11,857 nt of DNA from JAWWBN01 sp033720955 (lineage in GTDB: Bacteria > Acidobacteriota > Thermoanaerobaculia > Multivoradales > JAHEKO01). Numbering within the stretch: position 1 is the stretch's first letter; every line of letters starts with the position of its first letter. Of the stretch, positions 6,365 through 11,857 are shown piece after piece. Both the position numbers and the translations under genes were made by a program. Below the pieces are notes generated by a model that did no database searches, was not told the origin of the DNA, and saw only the letters and a list, made by a program, of their open reading frames with translations. The stretch lies in contig JAWWBN010000100.1 in the NCBI GenBank assembly GCA_033720955.1, positions 1-11,857 on the forward strand, read 5' to 3'.

Positions 6365-6903
6365 GGGGGCTGGCGGCTGCGCTGGCCGTGGCGCTGGCCC
6401 TCGGGCCCGCGCCCGCCCCGGCGACGGATCTGCTGGCGGCAGCGCTCCCCGTCGAGACGGTGGACGGCACGCCGATCACGCGGGGCGACCTCGCCGGCAA
6501 GGTGGTGCTGGTGGACTTCTGGGCGTCGTGGTGCGCGCCCTGCCTGGCGCAGCTCCCGACCCTGAAGCGGCTCTACGCCCGCCACGGTGGGCACGGGCTC
6601 GAGATCGTCGGCGTCTCCGTGGAGCTCGCCGACACCCGGCGGGTGGTGGGCTGGGTGCGGCGCCAGGAGCTGTCGTGGCCGCAGGTTCACGACCGGCGCG
6701 GCGTGCACGGCGAGCTGGCGCGGCTCTTCGGGGTGGAGTCGGTGCCGCGGTCGTTTCTCTTCGACCGCGAGGGCAGGCTGGTCGCCCTGGATCTGCCGCC
6801 GCGGGCGCTCGAGGCCACTGTGGAGGCGCTGATGCGGCTGCGCGACCGCCCGGGGGGCGAGGAGGCCCCGGGGACCTTGCGGGGCGGCGGGAGCGGCGGC
6901 TAG
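6361..6903 (+). CDS. Exported TlpA/ResA-type thioredoxin-fold protein
   Basis: A 180-residue protein starting at GTG 6361, which overlaps the receptor stop as GTGA, so translation is probably coupled. Residues 1-22 are a short signal peptide (RGLAAALAVALALGPAPAPA). The thioredoxin core follows: a KVVLVDFWASWCAPC strand and active site with W57-C58-A-P-C61, EIVGVSVEL, and cis-proline P129 in GVESVPRSFLFDREG. This matches TlpA/ResA-like periplasmic disulfide reductases. The C-terminal 20 residues are a Gly/Pro-rich tail without clear function. Being coupled to a receptor whose plug contains CxxC, it may reduce or maintain that cysteine pair or a metal/heme substrate (inference). The final TAG overlaps the stop of the convergent propeller gene. 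Confidence 0.88.
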   Translation: MRGLAAALAVALALGPAPAPATDLLAAALPVETVDGTPITRGDLAGKVVLVDFWASWCAPCLAQLPTLKRLYARHGGHGLEIVGVSVELADTRRVVGWVRRQELSWPQVHDRRGVHGELARLFGVESVPRSFLFDREGRLVALDLPPRALEATVEALMRLRDRPGGEEAPGTLRGGGSGG

Positions 6904-8267
6904 CGGCCGCCGGCGGGGGCCGGCTCTTGCGACCCCTGTCCGCCGCCCGCGCTCTCCGCGATGGCGTAGAGATGGGTGCGGCCGCGCAGGAAGAGCTCGT
7001 CGCCCACGATCGCCGGGGAGGCGTCGAAGCCGTCGTCGAGCTCGTTGGTGGCCAGCACCTCGAGGCTGGGGCCGTGCCGGAGCACCACGGTGGTGCCCTC
7101 GCGGCCGGCGACGTAGATCCTGCCGTCGGCGGCCACCGGCGAGGCGTAGACGTTCTCTATGCCGGGCAGCCGCTCGGGGCCGAAGACCACCTCGCCGGTC
7201 TCGGCGCGCACCGCGGTCAGGATGCCGGAGTTGCTCTTCAGGAAGTAGAGCAGCTCGCCGTAGAGGACCGGCGACGGCACGTAGGGGGTGTCGCGGTCGT
7301 AGGACCAGGCGATGGCGTCGCCGCCGTCCAGCACGCCTCGCGCGCCGGGCAGCCGGATCGCCTTGAGGGCGCTGCCGCGGAAGCCGCTCGTGACCCAGAC
7401 CATCCCGTCGCGGTGCACCGGGGCCGGGATCGTGTTCACGGTCATCCCGCCGGTCTCCCAGATCGTCTCCCCGGTGGCGAGGTCGTAGCCGCGCACCCGC
7501 CCGGTGGCGCTGACCACCACCTGGCGGCGGCCGTCCACCTCCACCACGATCGGCGTCGACCACGAGGTGCGCTCGTCGCGGGCGCGCCGCCAGCGCTCCT
7601 CGCCGGTGGCCTTGTCGAGAGCGACGACGAAGGAGTCGCCCTCGTGGTCCCAGTTGACCACCAGGGTGTCGCCCGAGACCACCGGCGAGCTGCCCTCGCC
7701 GAAGCCGTTGCGGGTGCTCATGTCGCCCAGGTCCACCGACCAGAGCGGCTCCCCGTCCAGGGTGTAGGCGTAGAGGCCGCGGGAGCCGAAGTGGGCGAAC
7801 AGGTGCTCGCCGTCGGTCAGCGCCGAGGCGGAGGCCCAGGTGGCGTGGGGGTGGGTGCCCTCGTGGGGCACCAGCTCGGCGGCGGTGCGCTCCCAGACCA
7901 CCGAGCCGGTAGCCCGGTCCAGGGCCAGCACCACGAAGCGCACCGGCCCCCCGGCGCGCACGTTGCGGCGCCAGCTCGGCTCCTCCTCCGACGGGGCGGC
8001 CGGCTCCTCGGTCTCGACCGCGGTCAGCAGGTAGATGCGGTCGCCCCAGACGATGGGCGAGGCGTGGCCGCGGCCGGGGATCGGCACCTTGAAACGGACG
8101 TTCTCGGTCTCGCTCCAGGTGACGGGAGGGGAGGCGCCGGGAGCCTCCCCGGTGCCCAGGGGGCCGCGCCAGCTCTGCCAGTGGGAGTCGGAGGCCGGGA
8201 GCGGCAGGGCGGCGAGAAGGAGAAGGGCTGCGGCGCAAACCGGAGGGCGAAGCGTCATGGCGCGCAT
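6900..8267 (-). CDS. Exported PQQ-like beta-propeller repeat protein
   Basis: A 455-residue protein with a signal peptide (VCAAALLLLAALPLPASD) and the N-terminal motif HWQSWRGPLGTG (29-40) common in exported PQQ-like propellers. Repeated blade motifs with an A-x-D-x-A-T-G-x-x-x-W core are visible: ALDRATGSVVWE (115-126), YTLDGEPLWSVDLG, ALDKATGEERWRR, GYDLATGETIWETGG, and more divergent later copies ending in RTHLYAIAE. No PQQ-dehydrogenase catalytic motif or heme site is seen, so it is more likely a structural or binding propeller than an alcohol dehydrogenase. Start may be 8267 or the ATG at 8258; neither has a strong ribosome site. It lies 36 bp after the TolB-like gene and is the last gene of the apparent three-gene operon. 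Its TAG shares CTAG with the convergent thioredoxin gene. Confidence 0.9.
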   Translation of the reverse strand: MRAMTLRPPVCAAALLLLAALPLPASDSHWQSWRGPLGTGEAPGASPPVTWSETENVRFKVPIPGRGHASPIVWGDRIYLLTAVETEEPAAPSEEEPSWRRNVRAGGPVRFVVLALDRATGSVVWERTAAELVPHEGTHPHATWASASALTDGEHLFAHFGSRGLYAYTLDGEPLWSVDLGDMSTRNGFGEGSSPVVSGDTLVVNWDHEGDSFVVALDKATGEERWRRARDERTSWSTPIVVEVDGRRQVVVSATGRVRGYDLATGETIWETGGMTVNTIPAPVHRDGMVWVTSGFRGSALKAIRLPGARGVLDGGDAIAWSYDRDTPYVPSPVLYGELLYFLKSNSGILTAVRAETGEVVFGPERLPGIENVYASPVAADGRIYVAGREGTTVVLRHGPSLEVLATNELDDGFDASPAIVGDELFLRGRTHLYAIAESAGGGQGSQEPAPAGGR

Positions 8268-8303
8268 TCTACGAGAGACGGACGCCGGCCCCGCGTCGAG
8301 AGG

Positions 8304-9296
8304 TCACCGGCAGAGGCTCTCGCCCGGCCGCCAGACCTGCCAACCCTCGGAGTTCGGGGCCGGGTTGATGACCCGCGCGCCGCTGCCGTCGGGCCGCATC
8401 AGCCAGAGGTCGAAGGTGCCTCGGCCGTCGTGCTCGACGCCGGAGGTGACGGCCAGCCACCCCCCGTCCGGGGACCAGACCGGGGAGTACTCGTCGACGT
8501 AGGTGTCGGTGATCGGGTGCGCGTCGCTGCCGTCGGCCGCTGCGAGCCAGATCTCCGAGCGCCCGTCGGCCACCCGGTGGAAGGCCAGGGCGGAGCCGTC
8601 CGGCGAGAACGAGAGCCCGCCGTTGTAGCCTCCGAGCCGGGTCAGTCGGCGCTCCCGCCGGGTGGCGAGGTCGAGCTCCACGATCTCTCCGGCGCCGCTC
8701 TGGTCCTCGCCGGAGGCGGGGAAGTAGCGGGTCCAGACGATCCGGCCGCCGTCCGGCGAGAACGCCGCGCCCGAGTCGTGGAGGGCGTTGTCCGTCAGCC
8801 GCTCCACCGAGCCGCTCTCGAGATCCATCAGGTACAGCTCCGGCTTCTCGGCGTCCCGCAGCGAGAAGAAGGCGATCCTGGCTCCGTCGGGCGACCAGAC
8901 CGGCCCCGAGTCGTCGGCCGGGTGGTTGGTGAGGTTGGCCGCCTCGCCGCGGCCCAGCGGCCGGCGCCAGATCTCGCCGGGACCGTCGGCCTTGCTGGTG
9001 TAGACGATCTCCTCGCCGTCGGGGGAGACCGAGACCTGGAACTGATGTCCGGGCTCCACGACCACCGAGGCGAGCTGGGTCCCGTCGGCGCAGATCCTCC
9101 AGATGTCGTAGTCGGTGCGCGCGGGGTCGGAGTGACGGGCGAAGATGAGGGTGTGGCGGGGCAGATCGGCGTCGGCCCGGGCTGCGGCCCCGGCGGCCAA
9201 GCCGGCCAGGAGGAGCAGCGCGGCAGCCACGACCGGCGGTCGTGGACGGCCGCCGCGGGCCGGGCTGGTGCGGGCTCTGCCGTGGGGTGACTTCAT
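8304..9296 (-). CDS. Exported TolB-like (PD40) six-bladed beta-propeller protein
   Basis: A 330-residue protein with a twin-basic N-region and hydrophobic signal segment (PPVVAAALLLLAGLAAGAAARA). The body carries five clear PD40 blade motifs of the S-P-D-G type (VSPDGEEIVYTS, WSPDGARIAFFS, FSPDGGRIVWTR, FSPDGSALAFHR, WSPDGGWLAVTS) plus a first blade LIFARHSDPARTDYDIWRI, making about six blades. Blade ends show the usual IW/LY-x-x-x-x-D-G pattern. There is no peptidase domain, so it is a stand-alone binding propeller, probably periplasmic. The start at 9296 is preferred: AGGGAGAG lies about 10 nt upstream, and longer reading frames would run into the amidohydrolase gene ending 49 bp upstream. 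Its exact ligand is unknown. Confidence 0.9.
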   Translation of the reverse strand: MKSPHGRARTSPARGGRPRPPVVAAALLLLAGLAAGAAARADADLPRHTLIFARHSDPARTDYDIWRICADGTQLASVVVEPGHQFQVSVSPDGEEIVYTSKADGPGEIWRRPLGRGEAANLTNHPADDSGPVWSPDGARIAFFSLRDAEKPELYLMDLESGSVERLTDNALHDSGAAFSPDGGRIVWTRYFPASGEDQSGAGEIVELDLATRRERRLTRLGGYNGGLSFSPDGSALAFHRVADGRSEIWLAAADGSDAHPITDTYVDEYSPVWSPDGGWLAVTSGVEHDGRGTFDLWLMRPDGSGARVINPAPNSEGWQVWRPGESLCR

Positions 9297-9345
9297 CGGT
9301 GGCTCTCTCCCTGGGCCCCTTCCCTGGGGCCGGCGGCGAAGGCGC

Positions 9346-10965
9346 CTAGTAGGGCAGCCCGGGAATGGTGATCTCGAAGCCCTCGGCGTCCTTGGCCGCC
9401 TGGACCAGGGCGCGGACATCCTCCAGCAGCTCGGACGCGTCGAAGACGATGCCGTCCTTGATGGTGTAGACGACGCCTCCGACGCGGACGATCTCGTTGT
9501 CGTCGGTGAGCTTCAGGGCCCCCGTGCCGTAGAGCACCTTCAGGTTGGCCAGCGGATTCTCGCCCACCACCACCAGGTCGGCCAGCTTGCCCGGCTCCAC
9601 GGTGCCGATCTGCCCGGCCAGGCCGAGGGCCTCGGCGCCCATCAGCGTGGCCGAGCGGACCACCTCCAGGGGGTGGAAGCCGGCCTCGCGCAGCAGCTCC
9701 ATCTCGCGCACGAAGGAGAAGCCGTACAGGTTGAAGGAGTAGCCGGAGTCGGTGCCCACGGCCACCCGGCCGCCGCGGTTCTTGAACTCGTCGATGAACG
9801 CCATCCAGAGGCGGTAGTTCTCCTTCCAGGCGACCTCCTCCTCGGTGCCCCAGTAGAAGTAGTAGGAGGCGTGCGCCAGCCGGTCGGGGAGAAAGAAGCG
9901 CCAGAGCTCGGGCAGGGTGTGCCTCTCGTGCCACTCCAGCCGGGCGTTGCGCAGCACGTCGCGGGTGACCTCGTAGGAGACGAAGGTGGGCACGATGGTG
10001 AAGTCCAGGGCGACGAGCTCGTCCATCACCGCGTTCCAGCGCGGGCTGCCGGGCGGCGCCGCCTGCTTCCACAGCCGGCCGGCCTCGGTGAACCGGTCCT
10101 GCTCGTCGTTGTAGTCGTAGTCCAGGGGGTAGTCCTGCACCACCCGGTCGGTGAGCATCGCCTCGGGCAGGCCGTACCAGTGCTGCATGGAGGTCAGGCC
10201 CATGCGCGCCGAGTCGAGGGCGTTCTGCCACACCACGTTGAGCTGGGCGTGGTGGCAGGTCGTGTAGAGATCCAGCTTCTTCGCCTCGTCGATGGCGGCC
10301 GCCATCAGGTCGGGCCGCAGGCCGAAGAACTTGATGCCGTCGCCCCCTCGCCTGCGCAGCTCGCGCACCCAGGCGCGGGCCTGCTCCGGCGTGGTGATCG
10401 GCCCGTCGTGTCCCTGGCCGAAGACGGCCGCCGCCTCGATCCGTGGCGCGGTGATCTCGTTGGCTTCGCTCTTCGCCTTGTGCCAGAGGTTCCACTCCAG
10501 CCCGTTGCCGCTGCCGGGATCGCTGATGGTGGTGATGCCGTGCGCCAGCCAGAGCTTGAGTACGTACTCGGCCGGGGTCGAGCGGACCGAGCCGCCCAGG
10601 TGGCCGTGGAGATCCACGAAGCCGGGCAGCACCCAGTGCCCGTCGAGCTCCAGGACCCGGTCGCCTGCGCTCGCGGCGGGGCGGTTCTCCGGGTCCACGG
10701 GGACTCCGGGCGCGCCGACGCTGGCGATCCTCACGATCCGGTTGCCCTCGATCACGATGTCGGTCGGGCCGCGGGGAGGCGCGCCGGTGCCGTCGATCAG
10801 GGTGACGCCCCGCAGGATGAGCCGCTCGAACGGCCCCTCGCCCTCGGCGCGGGCCGGGGCGCGGGGCGCCTCCTCCAGGTCGGCGGCGGGGGCCGCGGCG
10901 GCGGCGAGCAGCACGAGGGCCGCTGTGAGCAGGCGGACGGGCGACGAGAGGGGGGTTGTCGGCAT
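9346..10965 (-). CDS. Exported metal-dependent amidohydrolase (imidazolonepropionase-like)
   Basis: A 539-residue protein whose ATG at 10965 has a near-perfect GGAGG ribosome site 5 nt upstream. It begins with a signal peptide (VRLLTAALVLLAAAAAPAADL). The TIM-barrel amidohydrolase signatures are present: GHWVLPGFVDLHGHLGG with H120-x-H122, K212 in GDGIKFFGL as the candidate bridging (carboxylated) lysine, H238/H239 in TTCHHAQ, H262 in TSMQHWYGLP, and D406 in VAVGTDSGYS. The C-terminal small-domain motif GTVEPGKLADLVVVGENPL is typical. The family hydrolyses amides, cyclic imides or dipeptides (prolidase-like); the substrate is not predictable here. The long insertion between H262 and D406 (about 140 residues, rich in aromatic residues) is longer than in compact members. 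It is the first gene of an operon with two exported propellers. Confidence 0.93.
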   Translation of the reverse strand: MPTTPLSSPVRLLTAALVLLAAAAAPAADLEEAPRAPARAEGEGPFERLILRGVTLIDGTGAPPRGPTDIVIEGNRIVRIASVGAPGVPVDPENRPAASAGDRVLELDGHWVLPGFVDLHGHLGGSVRSTPAEYVLKLWLAHGITTISDPGSGNGLEWNLWHKAKSEANEITAPRIEAAAVFGQGHDGPITTPEQARAWVRELRRRGGDGIKFFGLRPDLMAAAIDEAKKLDLYTTCHHAQLNVVWQNALDSARMGLTSMQHWYGLPEAMLTDRVVQDYPLDYDYNDEQDRFTEAGRLWKQAAPPGSPRWNAVMDELVALDFTIVPTFVSYEVTRDVLRNARLEWHERHTLPELWRFFLPDRLAHASYYFYWGTEEEVAWKENYRLWMAFIDEFKNRGGRVAVGTDSGYSFNLYGFSFVREMELLREAGFHPLEVVRSATLMGAEALGLAGQIGTVEPGKLADLVVVGENPLANLKVLYGTGALKLTDDNEIVRVGGVVYTIKDGIVFDASELLEDVRALVQAAKDAEGFEITIPGLPY

Positions 10966-10968
10966 CGG

Positions 10969-10975
10969 CTCCTCC
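10969..10975 (-). promoter_or_regulatory. Strong ribosome binding site of the amidohydrolase
   Basis: GGAGGAG on the minus strand ends 3 nt before the ATG at 10965. It is the best Shine-Dalgarno match in the window and decides this start over the in-frame ATG at 11010. Confidence 0.75.
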
Positions 10976-11005
10976 GGCTTCGGGGGAAGGTCGGGCGATG
11001 CCCGG

Positions 11006-11011
11006 ATCATA
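11006..11011 (-). promoter_or_regulatory. Candidate -10 box of the amidohydrolase operon
   Basis: TATGAT (minus strand, 11011 to 11006) matches TATAAT at five of six positions and lies about 40 nt upstream of the ATG, in the 81-bp gap after the Uma2 gene. No convincing -35 box is seen at the right distance, so this is only tentative. Confidence 0.3.
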
Positions 11012-11046
11012 AGGCCCCGCCCGCTTCGGAGGCGCCCCGCCCCGCC

Positions 11047-11640
11047 TCAGCCCAGCAGCTCGGCCACGGTCAGCTCGAGGCCGGGCAGCGCCACGGGCCG
11101 CACCGTCTCGCGGTCGCGGGCGCGTCGTACGATGCGGTACTCCCGGCCCTGGGGCCGCCGGAAGACCTGGACCGCGTCCGCGCCGAGCGCCACGATCCAC
11201 ACCTCCCGAACGCCGGCCTGGGCGTAGAGGCCCAGCTTGAATCTGCGGTCGAAATCGTACGAGACGTCGGCGACCTCGACGAGCAGCAGAACCTCCTCGG
11301 CCAGCGGATGCCGGTCGGAGTAGAAGTCGTCTCGCGGGGCCAGCAGGGCGAGGTCGGGCTCGGGCTGGGAGAGGTCGCTCAGCTCCACCGGGCTCCGGAT
11401 GCTCACCACCGCCCGCTCGCCGACCCGCTCGCAGAACCAGCGGGTCAGCCGCATCACGCAGCCGGCGTGCCGGCTGCCCACCACGGGCGCCTCGAAGATC
11501 TCGCCCGCCAGGAGCTCCACCCTCTCGAGGGGCCGCAGGATCCCCTCGGCGAGCATGACGTGGTACTCGGAGGTGGTGAAGCGGCGTCGCCTGGCGGCGG
11601 GCCGGCGGGCGGTGTAGCCGCGGCGGCTCGGGTCCCCCAT
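11047..11640 (-). CDS. Uma2 family (DUF820) restriction-endonuclease-fold protein
   Basis: A 197-residue protein with the standard Uma2 layout. FTTSEYHVML (21-30) and RVELLAGEIFE (40-50) form the N-terminal part, followed by H58 in GSRHAG and then SIRSPVELSDLSQPEPDLALL with D96. LLLVEVADVSYDFDRRFKLGLYAQAGVREVWIV then supplies E122 and K135. These give the D...E-x-x/K arrangement of a PD-(D/E)xK nuclease core. Family members are usually stand-alone genes, often in many copies per genome, with no firm biological role; some are suspected to be mobile. The ATG at 11640 lacks a Shine-Dalgarno match, but no earlier in-frame start is visible. Its Arg-rich N-terminus (RRPAARRRR) is an addition to the core. 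Confidence 0.92.
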   Translation of the reverse strand: MGDPSRRGYTARRPAARRRRFTTSEYHVMLAEGILRPLERVELLAGEIFEAPVVGSRHAGCVMRLTRWFCERVGERAVVSIRSPVELSDLSQPEPDLALLAPRDDFYSDRHPLAEEVLLLVEVADVSYDFDRRFKLGLYAQAGVREVWIVALGADAVQVFRRPQGREYRIVRRARDRETVRPVALPGLELTVAELLG

Positions 11641-11703
11641 GTGCTGGAGGACGGAAAACGGGACGGGAATCTCGCGCTGCGACCCGGGGCCGTCCGCCGC
11701 CCC

Positions 11704-11857
11704 TACAGCACGGTCTCGAGCGCCGCCTCGAACTGCTCGTAGGAGCGAGCGCCGAGCATCACGCGGCGCACCACGCCGTCGCGGTCGATCAGGTAGCTCG
11801 TGGGCCGACCCGACTCGGGCCAGGAGATCGGCTGCGAGTAGGCGTGCATCGTCGGGG
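11704..11857 (-). CDS. Thioredoxin-fold (TlpA/AhpC-type) protein, C-terminal fragment (5' end beyond window)
   Basis: Only the last 51 codons and the TAG at 11706-11704 are in the window. The segment reads MHAYSQPISWPESGRPTSYL, then IDRDGVVRRVMLGARSYEQF and EAALETVL. A G-x-P-T-S-Y-L-I-D-R-D-G core with a preceding Pro is the cis-Pro strand and following beta-hairpin of TlpA/AhpC-type redoxins, and the end is the usual C-terminal helix. The active site is outside the window, so Cys versus selenocysteine cannot be judged. It sits 63 bp upstream of the Uma2 gene on the same strand. Confidence 0.75.

Noticed and set aside
6528..9290. 920-codon plus-strand open frame running through the thioredoxin and both propeller genes
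   Set aside because: It crosses three real genes in other frames and has no recognisable domain; GC-driven lack of stops explains it.
9145..11742. 865-codon plus-strand open frame opposite the amidohydrolase and Uma2 genes
   Set aside because: Composition is rich in Gly, Val, His and Arg with no motifs; it is the mirror of well-supported minus-strand genes.
1..11857. CRISPR arrays, tRNA or rRNA genes, insertion sequences, attachment sites
   Set aside because: No regularly spaced direct repeats, no tRNA or rRNA-like sequence, no transposase or integrase reading frame was seen on either strand.

Overview
The window is a high-GC bacterial chromosome segment with tightly packed genes, several GTG starts, and short or absent gaps. 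It carries a TonB-dependent receptor with an N-terminal carboxypeptidase-regulatory-like domain, secreted PQQ-like and TolB-like beta-propellers, an exported amidohydrolase, an Uma2 protein and selenoprotein-type redox chemistry. This mix suggests a Gram-negative, probably an acidobacterial (Thermoanaerobaculia-like) or myxobacterial/deltaproteobacterial lineage. That placement is inference only; no rRNA or other marker gene is present.

Left region (1-2437, minus strand). The 5' part of a large two-domain gene runs off the left edge: a catalase-like heme domain fused in one frame to a LodA-type (cysteine tryptophylquinone, amine/amino-acid oxidase) domain. Just upstream on the same strand lies a peroxiredoxin-like thiol protein. 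Its first active-site cysteine codon is replaced by an in-frame TGA (tryptophan-TGA-Pro-Tyr-Cys), followed 21 nt later by a perfect 7-bp stem with a GGC loop. This is best read as a selenocysteine-containing protein with a bacterial SECIS element. Together the two genes look like a peroxide/thiol redox neighbourhood.

Middle region (2438-6903, plus strand). A cation diffusion facilitator (metal exporter) is followed 10 bp later by a DinB-like metal-binding protein. After a hairpin and a recognisable sigma70-type promoter come a TonB-dependent receptor with an unusual Asn-Cys-x-x-Cys plug motif and a translationally coupled (GTGA overlap) exported TlpA-type thioredoxin.

Right region (6900-11857, minus strand). 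An apparent operon encodes, in transcription order, an exported amidohydrolase, an exported six-bladed TolB-like propeller and an exported PQQ-like propeller. The last gene shares its stop-codon CTAG with the convergent thioredoxin gene. Upstream of the operon are an Uma2-family nuclease-fold protein and the C-terminal end of another thioredoxin-fold protein cut by the right edge. No tRNA, rRNA, CRISPR array or insertion sequence was seen, and no gene-free stretch exceeds 300 bases.
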